NCBI GenBank assembly: GCA_966210515.1
Contig: CBIHLM010000015.1
Location: forward strand, 1 to 64,000
Length of the DNA stretch: 64,000 nucleotides
Reading direction: 5' to 3'
Source: Paradesertivirga sp966210515
Lineage (GTDB): Bacteria; Bacteroidota; Bacteroidia; Sphingobacteriales; Sphingobacteriaceae
The notes under the pieces are model-generated. The model did no database searches and was not told where the DNA came from. It saw only the letters and a program-made list of their open reading frames with translations. The position numbers and the translations under genes were made by a program. Shown here piece after piece: positions 42,234 through 51,152 of the stretch; the stretch's first letter is position 1; each line of letters begins with the position of its first letter.

Positions 42234-42241
42234 TTTTAAAA

Positions 42242-42679
42242 ATGACACTAGTAAAATTTTCTAATGGCGCTAAAGGCAATGCTTTAAACCCATTCACCGA
42301 TGTTTTTGAGTCTCTATTTAATGACACTTTTATTTCAGACCGTCTTACAACAAAAGTTCCCGCGGTTAATATCGCCGAAACTGAGAACGACTTTCATATT
42401 GAGTTGGCTGCGCCTGGGTTGAAAAAGGAAGATTTTAAAATTAACCTCGACAAATATGTTTTAAATATTTCTGTTGAGAAGAAATCTGAAGATACCCAGG
42501 AAGGAAAGAGGTATAACAAACGAGAGTATAGTTATTCTTCTTTTGTTCGCTCATTTACCTTGCCGGAAACTGCCGACCAGGAGAAAATTGATGCCGAATA
42601 CGTTGACGGAATTTTGAAAATTTCTGTCGCCAAAAAAGAAGAAGCTAAATCTTTAACAAGAGAAATTTCAATAAAATAA
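42242..42679 (+). CDS. Small heat-shock protein (Hsp20/alpha-crystallin)
   Basis: 145 residues. Alpha-crystallin domain at about 38-135: 'VPAVNIAETENDFHIELAAPGLKKEDFKINLDKYVLNISVEKK', 'YSSFVRSFTLPETADQEKIDAEYVDGILKISVAKKEE', and a C-terminal Ile-x-Ile ('REISIK'). An ATP-independent chaperone holding unfolded proteins in oligomers. It has a strong Shine-Dalgarno and its own terminator, so it is a single-gene transcript. Divergent from the thioesterase gene. Confidence 0.95.
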   Translation: MTLVKFSNGAKGNALNPFTDVFESLFNDTFISDRLTTKVPAVNIAETENDFHIELAAPGLKKEDFKINLDKYVLNISVEKKSEDTQEGKRYNKREYSYSSFVRSFTLPETADQEKIDAEYVDGILKISVAKKEEAKSLTREISIK

Positions 42680-42700
42680 TTGGGTTGAGTTTAGTTTAAA

Positions 42701-42734
42701 AGCGCTGTTTTCGAAAGAAAACGGCGCTTTTTTT
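42701..42734 (+). terminator. Intrinsic terminator of hsp20
   Basis: Stem AGCGCTGTTTTC (42701-42712) / GAAAACGGCGCT (42717-42728) around a GAAA tetraloop, with one T-G wobble and a following run of T (42728-42734). It is 21 nt past the stop. Confidence 0.9.
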
Positions 42735-42755
42735 ATTTCTCCTGCTTCAAATTTG

Positions 42756-42763
42756 TAAATTTG
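42756..42763 (+). promoter_or_regulatory. -7 promoter box (TAAATTTG)
   Basis: Exact TAnnTTTG with a 3-nt spacer to the ATG at 42767. It overlaps the alternative TTG start at 42761, favouring the ATG. Confidence 0.5.
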
Positions 42764-42766
42764 GCT

Positions 42767-44077
42767 ATGGTTAGAGAAATTCCCGAAACTAAAAGAAAAG
42801 CCCTTAAAATTAATCTGGACGAAAATATCTATGGAACATTTGCGGAAATAGGTGCAGGTCAGGAAGTTGCCCGTAATTTCTTTACTGCCGGAGCAGCGTC
42901 CGGAACTGTTGCAAAAACAATGTCTGCTTATGATATGGTTTTCAGTAACTCCATCTACGGAGTTGAAGAATCTGGACGTTATGTGAGTAAGTCCAGGTTG
43001 AAAAAGATGCTCGGCCACGAATTTTCATTGCTCGCAGAAAGGTTGACAGATCAGAAATATAAAGGCCGTAGTTTCTTTGCTTTTGCTAATACAGTAACCA
43101 CATTAAACTTTAATAAAACCAACGATCCACATGGCTGGATGGGAATCAGATTTCAGGCAACGGCCGGTGGCGAAGCTAATGATATTATCTTTCATGTACG
43201 TTTATTAGATAGTGATGCAACTTTGCAGCAAAATGTACTCGGGATAATTGGTGTTAATTTGGTGTATGCCGCATACTTCTTACGGCATGATGTGCAAACT
43301 ATGATTGAATCGTTGGTCGACAATCTATCGATGGGGTCGGTTGAAATCGACGTGATTAACCTGCGCGGTCCGGTTTTTCAAAACGCTAATGATCGACTGG
43401 TTAATTTATATCTTATTGCAAAAGGATTTTCCAGTGCGGCCATATTCGACAAGAATGGAAATGCTTGTCAGTCAAATGATCTTCTTTATAAAAAGGATAT
43501 CATGATCTTACGTACGAAGTATAAACAAAAGTCAATACCTAACTTCGATTTGTTTAACAGCGCAGTAGAGCAATTTAAGCGCTCTCAAGACCTGAAAGAT
43601 AAGAATGTGGTCGTAATGATTGAGGTTTTGATGTCTAACACACTGAGCGGAGAACAAGAATTAAGCACCGGAGATTTGGAGACATTCGCAAAAAAAGCCG
43701 AGGAGCTTACAGCGACGGGCAATAAAGTAATAGTCTCCAATTTCACACGAAATCATAAATTGGCTCAATATCTCGCCAGATGCAAACCGCATAGTGTTGG
43801 TATCTCTACTAATATCGCGAATCTTAAGAGAATATTTGACGCTTCAAGCTTTCCTGATAATTACACTGATGAATTATTGGCGTATGTGAGTGACCTGTTT
43901 AGCAAAAACGTTAAACTCTATGCCTATCCATACCTGGATAAGAAAACAAATGAAATTATTACAACACGCAATATGCCTGTATCCGAACAGGCGAAACCTC
44001 TTTTTGAATTTTTGATAAAAAATAATTACATCACAGATATAGAAAATTATAATACCAAGGACGTTAAAACTGTGTAA
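42767..44077 (+). CDS. Conserved Bacteroidota protein, sometimes mis-called nicotinate-nucleotide adenylyltransferase
   Basis: 436 residues, cytosolic, starting at the ATG at 42767. Characteristic block: 'ALKINLDENIYGTFAEIGAGQEVARNFFTAGAASGTVAKTMSAYDMVFSNSIYG'. Then 'GWMGIRFQATAGGEANDIIFHVRLLDSDATLQQNVLGIIGVNLVYAAYFL', and a C-terminal 'VGISTNIANLKRIFD'. I recognise the sequence class from Bacteroidota and Chlorobi genomes, where some entries are labelled as an adenylyltransferase. No nucleotidyltransferase HxGH motif is visible, so that name looks unsupported. The function is unknown. Confidence 0.8.
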   Translation: MVREIPETKRKALKINLDENIYGTFAEIGAGQEVARNFFTAGAASGTVAKTMSAYDMVFSNSIYGVEESGRYVSKSRLKKMLGHEFSLLAERLTDQKYKGRSFFAFANTVTTLNFNKTNDPHGWMGIRFQATAGGEANDIIFHVRLLDSDATLQQNVLGIIGVNLVYAAYFLRHDVQTMIESLVDNLSMGSVEIDVINLRGPVFQNANDRLVNLYLIAKGFSSAAIFDKNGNACQSNDLLYKKDIMILRTKYKQKSIPNFDLFNSAVEQFKRSQDLKDKNVVVMIEVLMSNTLSGEQELSTGDLETFAKKAEELTATGNKVIVSNFTRNHKLAQYLARCKPHSVGISTNIANLKRIFDASSFPDNYTDELLAYVSDLFSKNVKLYAYPYLDKKTNEIITTRNMPVSEQAKPLFEFLIKNNYITDIENYNTKDVKTV

Positions 44078-44173
44078 GTTTCTTTGATTGTTTTATTAAT
44101 CTGTATTAATTATAAAGAGATTTGGGTTTTACAAGATCATCTATCGCTAAACGGAAGATCATAAGCGTTTTAA

Positions 44174-45073
44174 TCAGCTTCTTGGATGAAACTGAATAAT
44201 GGTGTTTCGGAGGTAGTCTCTATCTAAATGTGTATATATTTCTGTAGTTGTAATGCTTTCATGCCCCAGCATTTCCTGTACCGCCCGTAAATCGGCCCCG
44301 CCTTCAATTAAATGAGTTGCAAATGAATGGCGGAACGTGTGTGGACTGATACTTTTTTTTAAATTGATTTTCTCGGCCAGGTCTTTAATAATAAGAAATA
44401 TCATTACTCTGCTGAGGGACGCACCCCTGCGGTTAAGAAATACATAATCCTCTTTTCCCGGCTTAATGTTTACATGTACACGCTCCTGATTCAGGTAAAT
44501 ATCGAGGTATTTAATCGCTTCTGCTCCGATTGGTACCAGTCGTTCTTTATCACCCTTGCCGGTAACTTTTATAAATTCAATATTTAAATAAAGATTAGAA
44601 ATTTTAAGGTTTATTAGTTCAGAAACCCGTAGTCCACATCCATACAGCACCTCGAGCATCGCTTTATTTCTCATTCCCTCAGCTTTCGAATGATCAATAG
44701 CTCCCATCAGTTTGTTGATATCAACGATGCTTAATGTATCAGGGAGCTTTCGCTGAAGCTTTGGACTTTCCAGTAAAAACGCAGGATCTTTTGTAATAAT
44801 ATTTTCGATGATCAGGTATTTATAAAATGCCTTTATCCCAGATAAAACCCTCGATTGAGTGGGAGGTAGCATTCCTAATTCATTTATCCAGTTAATGAAT
44901 TGTTTTAAGTCGCCCGTCTCAATTTTATCCGGGGATTTCCCTCCAATACTCTCGGTGTATTGATAAAGCTTCTCAACATCACGTAGATAAGCATCGACCG
45001 TGTTGTTGGACAATGAACGCTCCAGTCGAATATAGCTTTTAAAGCCTCTTAATGTAGAGTTCCAGTCGGCCAT
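44174..45073 (-). CDS. xerD: Tyrosine recombinase XerD
   Basis: 299 residues. N-terminal core-binding SAM-like domain (about 5-90), then the catalytic domain (about 110-290) with R149 (GLRVSEL), K173 (TGKGDKER), H245 and R248 (HTFRHSFATHL), H271 (LGHESITTTEIY) and the nucleophile Y280. All six active-site residues are intact. XerC/D act at dif to resolve chromosome dimers. One gene is present here, so XerD or a single-Xer system cannot be told apart. Divergent from aroQ, 131 bp. Confidence 0.95.
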   Translation of the reverse strand: MADWNSTLRGFKSYIRLERSLSNNTVDAYLRDVEKLYQYTESIGGKSPDKIETGDLKQFINWINELGMLPPTQSRVLSGIKAFYKYLIIENIITKDPAFLLESPKLQRKLPDTLSIVDINKLMGAIDHSKAEGMRNKAMLEVLYGCGLRVSELINLKISNLYLNIEFIKVTGKGDKERLVPIGAEAIKYLDIYLNQERVHVNIKPGKEDYVFLNRRGASLSRVMIFLIIKDLAEKINLKKSISPHTFRHSFATHLIEGGADLRAVQEMLGHESITTTEIYTHLDRDYLRNTIIQFHPRS

Positions 45074-45106
45074 TTAAAATTTTCAGATAAATAAAATTAA
45101 AACTAT

Positions 45107-45114
45107 TAAGTTTG
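45107..45114 (+). promoter_or_regulatory. aroQ: -7 promoter box of aroQ (TAAGTTTG)
   Basis: Exact TAnnTTTG, 90 nt before aroQ. The predicted leader contains an inverted repeat (45120-45133 / 45166-45179). Confidence 0.45.
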
Positions 45115-45119
45115 AAACG

Positions 45120-45179
45120 ATGAAACCATCATGAGCATACCTCTCACAAATAGCATGAATATGCGCATGATAGCTTCAT
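45120..45179 (+). promoter_or_regulatory. aroQ: Inverted repeat in the aroQ leader
   Basis: ATGAAACCATCATG (45120-45133) pairs at 12 of 14 positions with CATGATAGCTTCAT (45166-45179), loop 32 nt. Together with the -7 box this forms a structured leader, perhaps an attenuator; no known riboswitch is recognised. Confidence 0.45.
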
Positions 45180-45204
45180 TTCCACTAAAAAACAATAAAT
45201 CCTG

Positions 45205-45618
45205 ATGAAAATACAAATCATTAATGGCCCAAATTTAAACCTCCTCGGTACACGAGAGAAATCAATTTATGGAGAAAGTGGTTTTGAACCTTTTTTTAAG
45301 GAACTAAGTTCTAAATATAATTCAATCGAACTTCATTATTATCAAAGTAATATTGAGGGAGAACTGATTAACAAGTTACATGAAGTCGGATTTTCTTTTG
45401 ATGGTGTGATTATGAATGCCGGGGCCTATACCCATACCTCTATAGGTATTGCTGATGCTATTGCTGGAATAAACACTCCGGTTGTAGAAGTGCATATTTC
45501 AAATGTATACGCCCGCGAAAGCTACCGGCATGTGTCGTTAATGGCCAAGAATTGCAAAGGCATTATTACCGGTTTTGGCTTACAGAGTTATGAGCTGGCT
45601 TTGAAAAGCTTTTTATAA
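45205..45618 (+). CDS. aroQ: Type II 3-dehydroquinate dehydratase
   Basis: 137 residues. Type II signature: 'IINGPNLNLLGTREKSIYGES' (with catalytic Arg/Tyr in R-x4-YG), 'SNIEGELINKLHEVG', 'FDGVIMNAGAYTHTSIGIADAI', and 'PVVEVHISNVYARESYRHVSLMA' with the catalytic His. It dehydrates 3-dehydroquinate in the shikimate pathway and forms a dodecamer. The stop codon abuts that of the convergent small gene exactly. Confidence 0.95.
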   Translation: MKIQIINGPNLNLLGTREKSIYGESGFEPFFKELSSKYNSIELHYYQSNIEGELINKLHEVGFSFDGVIMNAGAYTHTSIGIADAIAGINTPVVEVHISNVYARESYRHVSLMAKNCKGIITGFGLQSYELALKSFL

Positions 45619-45909
45619 CTACATCAACCCGGGGGAGTTATTTTCAATCGCTTTTCCAAGTTCTTGTAAATCTTCCTGATTAAGGTTGAACGTTCCTTCA
45701 TCAAGTATAATCCAGTCTTGTGATTTGGTTCTCTGTATAATCATATTTGGAGGGTTCATGCTTGAAACAGTTTCTTTTTTAGGATCCCGATCTTTCTCAA
45801 AAGCATCGGCACTTTCAAGTTCTATAGCAAACATGTTTTTTTCTACCGGTGTCACGGTGACATCGGTTCTGACGCCTTTTATTGGGAAATGAGTTTTAAA
45901 TGCCTGCAT
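45619..45909 (-). CDS. Small conserved hypothetical protein
   Basis: 96 residues from the ATG at 45909; an in-frame ATG at 45933 would add eight. Predicted cytosolic: 'MQAFKTHFPIKGVRTDVTVTPVEKNMFAIELESADAFEKDRDP', then 'IIQRTKSQDWIILDEGTFNLNQEDLQELGKAIENN'. No family recognised. Its 3' end abuts aroQ with no intergenic base. It is last in a minus-strand run behind ribD and the cupin gene. Confidence 0.65.
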   Translation of the reverse strand: MQAFKTHFPIKGVRTDVTVTPVEKNMFAIELESADAFEKDRDPKKETVSSMNPPNMIIQRTKSQDWIILDEGTFNLNQEDLQELGKAIENNSPGLM

Positions 45910-45985
45910 GATGTCTATTTTTATGATAGACAAACTTGCGGGATTAAGGTTTCCGAATAATGACAGATACTTGATTACGGATGCA

Positions 45986-46324
45986 TTAAATAATGAAATC
46001 CTCCCTTACTGGAGAGAAACTATCTACTAATCTTGCTCTTTCCGTCAGTAACTGGATGCAGTGCATTTTATTTGATGGAACATAGAACATATCTCCCGCT
46101 TTCAAGTGCTGGGCTTCTTCTCCTTCCATAAAAAACAATACTTCTCCTTCTGCAATGTAGCTCGTCTGCTCATGAGGATGAGAATGCATCGGGTCTGGTT
46201 CCGACTGCGGGCCATTGCTGAAATCAAGGACCGCTGTAAGCACTTTTTCGAGGTGTACCATTCTTCTCTCTATCCCTTTTACCGGATACTGAACAGGGGC
46301 GTTTTTATAATATAAAACAGGCAT
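45986..46324 (-). CDS. Small cupin-domain protein
   Basis: 112 residues, single cupin barrel: 'MHSHPHEQTSYIAEGEVLFFMEGEEAQHLKAGDMFYVPSNKMHCIQLL' contains the metal ligands of motif 1 (HSHPHEQ) and of motif 2 (MHC). The metal site looks complete. Function unknown; such proteins isomerise or decarboxylate small substrates. It begins only 2 bp after ribD on the same strand, so it is probably co-transcribed and could detoxify a riboflavin-pathway intermediate, but that is a guess. Confidence 0.85.
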   Translation of the reverse strand: MPVLYYKNAPVQYPVKGIERRMVHLEKVLTAVLDFSNGPQSEPDPMHSHPHEQTSYIAEGEVLFFMEGEEAQHLKAGDMFYVPSNKMHCIQLLTERARLVDSFSPVREDFII

Positions 46325-46326
46325 TG

Positions 46327-47382
46327 TTAAATCGATTGAAAAGGAATAATTGTTTGTAATAGGTCTGTATCTATTTTTTGTTCACTTAACATTTGCCCGC
46401 TTATTTCAGGAGCTTTTAAGCCTTTTCCCCAGCTATCCGACGATGAGAAAATACGTGCTTCATCCCACAGGCCGGCCTTGATAAACAGGTCGAGGGTTTG
46501 GGCACCACCTTCAATAATAATTGATTGAATATCCATCAGGTATAGCTGATAGCAAATTAGCTGAGGCAAAATATTGTCAAAATCTTCGAGTTCCAGGTAT
46601 TTAATATTTCTGTCGATGCCTGTTTTTTTGGCGTTAAATACGATGGTGTCCTGACTATAATCAAAAAGGTATAAATGCGTGGGTAAGTCAAGGTTCCTGT
46701 CGATCACAATCCTCACAGGATTTCGACCTTCCGCTTCACGCACATTCAGTTGAGGATTATCGATTAAAGCAGTATTCTTTCCCACTAAAATAGCGTCTTC
46801 TTCTGTTCGCCATTTATGGGTGAGAGTTTTTGAAAGCGGGGAGCTTATCCATTTCTGCGATCCGTTATCCGGAGCAAAAAAATGATCAGCGGTTTGCGCC
46901 CACTTTAAAATAATGTATGGTCTTTGCTTTTTTACGCGGGTAAAAAACCTTCGGTTTACGAAATTACATTCATCTTGTAATACTCCTTCTACAACCTCAG
47001 TTCCTGCATCTTTCAGTTTCTGTACACCTTTACCGTTAACCTGATCGAAGGGATCGGCACTCCCGATTACTACTCTCGGAATCTGATATCTAATAATCAG
47101 GTCTGCGCAAGGTGGCGTTTTTCCGAAATGTGCGCATGGTTCCAAACTTACATACATCGTCGAAGTCTTTAAAAGTGTTGCCGCATCGGCGAATTTTGAT
47201 AACACAGCGTTTATTGCATTTACCTCTGCATGCGCATGTCCGAATTTTTCATGATATCCTTCTCCTATAATTTTCTCATTATGAACTATCAGAGCGCCAA
47301 CCATGGGATTCGGACTCACTTTACCAGAACCCAGTTGAGCGAGTTCCAGGCAGCGTCGCATATATTTTTCGTGTGCTAACAA
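46327..47382 (-). CDS. ribD: Riboflavin biosynthesis deaminase/reductase
   Basis: 351 residues with a TTG start at 47382 chosen because it leaves seven residues before the conserved 'MRRCLELAQLGSGKVSPNPMVGA'; the ATG at 47361 and GTG at 47433 are alternatives. N-terminal cytidine-deaminase-like domain with zinc motif 'GHAHAEVNAI' and 'SLEPCAHFGKTPPCADLI', C-terminal reductase domain (about 140-350). It performs the second and third steps of riboflavin synthesis. Upstream of the cupin and a small hypothetical gene on the same strand. Confidence 0.93.
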   Translation of the reverse strand: MLAHEKYMRRCLELAQLGSGKVSPNPMVGALIVHNEKIIGEGYHEKFGHAHAEVNAINAVLSKFADAATLLKTSTMYVSLEPCAHFGKTPPCADLIIRYQIPRVVIGSADPFDQVNGKGVQKLKDAGTEVVEGVLQDECNFVNRRFFTRVKKQRPYIILKWAQTADHFFAPDNGSQKWISSPLSKTLTHKWRTEEDAILVGKNTALIDNPQLNVREAEGRNPVRIVIDRNLDLPTHLYLFDYSQDTIVFNAKKTGIDRNIKYLELEDFDNILPQLICYQLYLMDIQSIIIEGGAQTLDLFIKAGLWDEARIFSSSDSWGKGLKAPEISGQMLSEQKIDTDLLQTIIPFQSI

Positions 47383-47478
47383 ATTTGAAGATTTAAGTGT
47401 TACCCAATTAAGGGCTAAATTAGCAAAAAACACGTCTTTACAGTTTTATTGATTAAGATTACATATTATTATTGCACC

Positions 47479-48336
47479 ATGACAATTGCGGATATTGAAA
47501 AGATATATTTAGAACAGATGCCTGGGTTTTATGATCATGACGAAAAAAAGGCAATTGCTTCTTTAGCAGTTCAGCATGTTTGTCGTTTTAGTAAGAGCTA
47601 TTATCAACTCCACAAAAACACGGATTTATTGCTTGCGCAGGAAACAGCATTGATTCGGATATTGGATGAACTGAGGTTCGGTAAACCCTTACAACATGTT
47701 TTAGGTGAGGCAGATTTTTATGGACTCCGCTTTAAAGTAAATTCTTCGGTTTTAGTACCCCGACCAGAAACTGAAGAGCTGGTAGATTGGATTTTAAACA
47801 GTATCAAATCAGATGGCATTCCTTCAACATGCATTTTGGACATCGGCACCGGTAGCGGATGTATACCTATTGCTCTGAAAAAAAATATGCCTTCTGCGGA
47901 AGTTTTCGCAATCGATATTTCTGAGGAAGCACTGAAGGTCGCGCAGGAAAATTGTGCTTTAAATCAAGTACAGGTTAATTTATTGCGGGGTGATATTTTG
48001 GATGCCGATTTCTCGATCAAAGAGCAGGAATTTAATATTATAGTAAGCAATCCTCCATATATCAGGTATTCTGAAAAAGAACAGATGCATCCAAACGTGT
48101 TGAAGCATGATCCTCATGAAGCTTTATTTGTTCCAAACGATAACCCTTTGTTATTCTACGATTCAATAGTGCAGTTCTCTTTGAAACATTTGTCTGCCGG
48201 CGGATATTTATTCGTCGAAATAAATGAAAGCCTGGGCCACGAAACTGCAGCGATGCTCGAAAGTAAGGGTTTCAAGACAGAGCTAAGACAAGATATGCAG
48301 AAGAAAGACAGAATGATAAAAGCTGTTAGAATTTAA
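47479..48336 (+). CDS. prmC: Peptide-chain-release-factor N5-glutamine methyltransferase
   Basis: 285 residues from the ATG at 47479; the longer frame to 47449 adds ten residues. The N-terminal helical domain has 'LRFGKPLQHVLGEADFYGL.FKVNSSVLVPRPETEELV', and the SAM-binding domain has 'CILDIGTGSGCIPIAL' and the catalytic 'NIIVSNPPYI'. It methylates the GGQ glutamine of release factors. A one-mismatch -7 box (TATTATTG) lies 4 nt before the ATG. Divergent from ribD. Confidence 0.95.
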   Translation: MTIADIEKIYLEQMPGFYDHDEKKAIASLAVQHVCRFSKSYYQLHKNTDLLLAQETALIRILDELRFGKPLQHVLGEADFYGLRFKVNSSVLVPRPETEELVDWILNSIKSDGIPSTCILDIGTGSGCIPIALKKNMPSAEVFAIDISEEALKVAQENCALNQVQVNLLRGDILDADFSIKEQEFNIIVSNPPYIRYSEKEQMHPNVLKHDPHEALFVPNDNPLLFYDSIVQFSLKHLSAGGYLFVEINESLGHETAAMLESKGFKTELRQDMQKKDRMIKAVRI

Positions 48337-48384
48337 TACCCTCATTGGAATGACTAATTGTTTTTTGCCAAAGGATTTAAAGCA

Positions 48385-49587
48385 TTAAAATAGTTTTAGC
48401 TGATTGCTTTCCGGTGGTTTTTCTTTTCCAAAAACTGTTCTTCCACCGTACTTCCAGGAATTTGCACGTTCTTTTTCTATCACTTTTTCGAAATTCGCAT
48501 TTGGAAGGAAGTCTTTCTCCGCCCGCTGCGCTATTTCCGTTAGCTTCTTGATCGCCTGCTGTTTATCCGAATTTCCAATTCTGGCTTTTTCAATTGCAGT
48601 TTGCAACACGCTTATTGTCTCATCATATACTTTAACAGGGACAGGGAAGGGGTGCCCGTCTTTCCCGCCATGTGCAAATGAAAATCGTGCGGGATCTTTA
48701 AACCGGGAAGGTGTGCCGTAAATCACTTCACTAACTAAAGCCAATGACTGTAGCGTTCGCGGTCCCAGGCCTTCAAGTAATAACAGGTCTTCAAAATCGC
48801 TCGGTTGTTTCTCGTGGGCCAGCCAAAGTAAACTTCCTAAACGTTTCAGGTCGACATCTTTTGAACGAACATCGTGGTGAGAAGGCATAACCAATTGCTG
48901 AATTTCAGCTAACATCTTATTAGGTGCTTCAGATGTCAATTCTAGTATACCGTTCCGGGAAGCTTTAGCTTCCTTCGCCACCATATTGAGAATATTTCCC
49001 TGATTTATACCGCAAATTGCAGTGTGTGGTTCCTCAACAAACGACTCAAATTCGGCAGAATGCCAGTGATAACGCCGAGCTGTCGAGCTCCCTGTGCTCA
49101 TACCTTGTTGAACTACAGTCCATAAACCTTCATCGCTAACTATGAAGCTATGCATGTACAGTTGAAAGCCATCCTGAATAGCTGTATTGTCTACTTTTGC
49201 ACTTAGTTTGCTACACCTTATCAAGTAGTTTGCATCCATTCCTGTACGCTCGGAAAGAGAAGTTAGCTCATTGGGAGTAGCTCTAGAATGTTTTCCTTTC
49301 CCGCCACATATATAAATTCCGAACTCTTTTGAATGTGGATTAATTGCCTTCTTTAAAGCTCCCATTACAGAGGTGGTTATCCCGGAAGAATGCCAGTCCA
49401 TACCCATTACAGCACCTAAACTTTGAAACCAAAACGGATCGCTGAGTCGCCTTAATACTTCAGTTTTCCCGTATTCTGTAATTATAGATTCTGTTATTGC
49501 AAGCCCAAGTTTTGCCATACGGTTGGCAAGCCATGCCGGAACATGGCCATAATGAAGAGGTAAATCGGCACTTCCTGAGCGTTTCAA
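48385..49587 (-). CDS. DUF763 family protein, TTG start
   Basis: 400 residues. Starts at TTG (49587) because no ATG exists upstream and 'MKRSGSADLPLHYGHVPAWLANRM' is the conserved DUF763 N-terminus. Other family blocks: 'GMDWHSSGITTSVMGALKKAI', 'GTPSRFKDPARFSFAHGGKDGHPFPVPVKVYDETI'. DUF763 is shared by archaea and bacteria and possibly has a helix-hairpin-helix-like end ('LLLLEGLGPRTLQSLALVSE'), suggesting a nucleic acid role. Activity unknown. No partner gene adjacent. Confidence 0.9.
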   Translation of the reverse strand: MKRSGSADLPLHYGHVPAWLANRMAKLGLAITESIITEYGKTEVLRRLSDPFWFQSLGAVMGMDWHSSGITTSVMGALKKAINPHSKEFGIYICGGKGKHSRATPNELTSLSERTGMDANYLIRCSKLSAKVDNTAIQDGFQLYMHSFIVSDEGLWTVVQQGMSTGSSTARRYHWHSAEFESFVEEPHTAICGINQGNILNMVAKEAKASRNGILELTSEAPNKMLAEIQQLVMPSHHDVRSKDVDLKRLGSLLWLAHEKQPSDFEDLLLLEGLGPRTLQSLALVSEVIYGTPSRFKDPARFSFAHGGKDGHPFPVPVKVYDETISVLQTAIEKARIGNSDKQQAIKKLTEIAQRAEKDFLPNANFEKVIEKERANSWKYGGRTVFGKEKPPESNQLKLF

Positions 49588-49817
49588 AATAATTTTTCTA
49601 AGCTTTGATCTCGATAAATCAGGGAACAGATATAGCTATAACCAATTTTTTTCATGTTTTATTATTTTAAAAACTTAATGAATTATTAGGTATGTTGCAC
49701 AAGTATTTCATGAATGCGCCCGACTGATTAATTCACCATCAGACTGGCAGTATAATTGATTATAATAAATAATCAAAACACAAAAATTATCCCGTGTTTA
49801 TTAATATAAATTAGCCA

Positions 49818-50207
49818 ATGAGACGTGTCCTTGTATGTGATGATGATGTTAGTATTTCTGAGATTGTGGCATTGGTATTAACCGATGCCGACTGGGAAGT
49901 TTATACTATACCTGATTGCAATAATATTATTGAAAAAATTGAGTCTATAAATCCTTCGGTAATTTTTATGGATCATAAAATTCCTGATGAAGGAGGAATT
50001 ATTGCAACACAAATTATAAAAAACAACGTCGATTACTCTGATATACCGGTAATATATTTCACCGCAAATAATGATATTGATGCCCTTGCCGAAAAGGCCG
50101 GAGCGGATTATATCTTGCAAAAGCCATTTAATATCAAACAGCTGGAAGAAATGGTAAGCAGAGCTTTCAATTCGTATCAGGCTAACTTAACAGAAGAGGA
50201 AGATTAA
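49818..50207 (+). CDS. Single-domain response regulator
   Basis: 129 residues, a CheY-like receiver only: acidic pair D8-D9, phosphorylation site D52 ('VIFMDHKIPD'), the Thr in 'VIYFTANN' and K in 'ILQKPF'. No output domain. A kinase is not adjacent; the PAS protein at 2-4 kb or remote kinases might be partners. It ends exactly at the convergent DUF2027 gene. Confidence 0.93.
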   Translation: MRRVLVCDDDVSISEIVALVLTDADWEVYTIPDCNNIIEKIESINPSVIFMDHKIPDEGGIIATQIIKNNVDYSDIPVIYFTANNDIDALAEKAGADYILQKPFNIKQLEEMVSRAFNSYQANLTEEED

Positions 50208-51152
50208 TTATTTTAAGATTACTTCTGTAGCCCCATATCCGTATCTGTCTTTGTAAGCATCCATATAGGTTTTCACTTGGGGATGCTTTGTGATAATTTT
50301 TTGTATTTCATACCTCAAGGTTCCGTTTCCAACTCCATGAATAAATATTATTGAGGGAAGTTTATGAACTATTGCCGCCTCTAATGCCTTTTGAAAATGG
50401 GTAAGCTGCACTTTTAACATCTCGTCCTTGCCTAGAAATTGATAATCATCCCTCAGTTTCTCTATATGCAGATCGACTACTTTTGCAGGTTTCTCAATCT
50501 CTTTCTTTTCATCCGGAGTTTTGAAAAAGCTTTCCTTTAACTTTTCAGCATCAATCACAATCTCCTCTTTATCAATCTGGAAGTTCCAGGCTTCTTGCTT
50601 TAACAAGGGTACGTGCTTTTTTGATCCGGAGAAGTTTTTGGCGCTAAATTTCACATCATACAGCAAGGGTTCTTTCAGTTTTGCTTCCATAGCGCTGTAA
50701 AAAAGCGCTTGTATATTAAATTTAGGCCAATTACTCAATTCTGTTAAGGATGCCGAATAAATTTTTGACACAGATTTTGGTGCTAAAATGCCTGCATATA
50801 CTCCTTTAATAAGCTTGTCTTTTTCTGTACTCAAACTTGCCAGCAATTGGTAAGAAGTCTCGTTTACCAGGTGGAAATATACAACGGATCCTTTTGCAGC
50901 ATCAGGTGCTATTGCCAGGTAAACTCCGCTGGTTTTAAATTCGCTTATGGGAATTTGTTTTTCTTCCAGCGCTTGATTTTCAATTCCTTTGTATACGTGC
51001 CCATGTACCCGTGTTACCTTATTTGCCGGCACCGGAATTTCGAAATCGTCATCTCCCGTAACACCAATCATAACATCATCGAAGATTTTAGTGATATATC
51101 CTTCACGTTTTTCGTCCACGAACCGCACAAATTCCCCTAGTTTATATTCCAT
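50208..51152 (-). CDS. DUF2027 domain protein with C-terminal Smr domain
   Basis: 314 residues. The N-terminal DUF2027 region ('MEYKLGEFVRFVDEKREGYITKIFDDVMIGVTGDDDFEIPV') leads into a long middle and then a Smr endonuclease-like domain (about 232-314): 'VDLHIEKL' with the DLH motif, 'IIFIHGVGNGTLRYEI' with the TGxG-type motif, and a tail 'DRYGYGATEVILK'. Smr domains nick DNA or cut RNA and occur in MutS2. A role in RNA quality control or DNA processing is likely but not shown. It abuts the response-regulator gene. Confidence 0.9.
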   Translation of the reverse strand: MEYKLGEFVRFVDEKREGYITKIFDDVMIGVTGDDDFEIPVPANKVTRVHGHVYKGIENQALEEKQIPISEFKTSGVYLAIAPDAAKGSVVYFHLVNETSYQLLASLSTEKDKLIKGVYAGILAPKSVSKIYSASLTELSNWPKFNIQALFYSAMEAKLKEPLLYDVKFSAKNFSGSKKHVPLLKQEAWNFQIDKEEIVIDAEKLKESFFKTPDEKKEIEKPAKVVDLHIEKLRDDYQFLGKDEMLKVQLTHFQKALEAAIVHKLPSIIFIHGVGNGTLRYEIQKIITKHPQVKTYMDAYKDRYGYGATEVILK

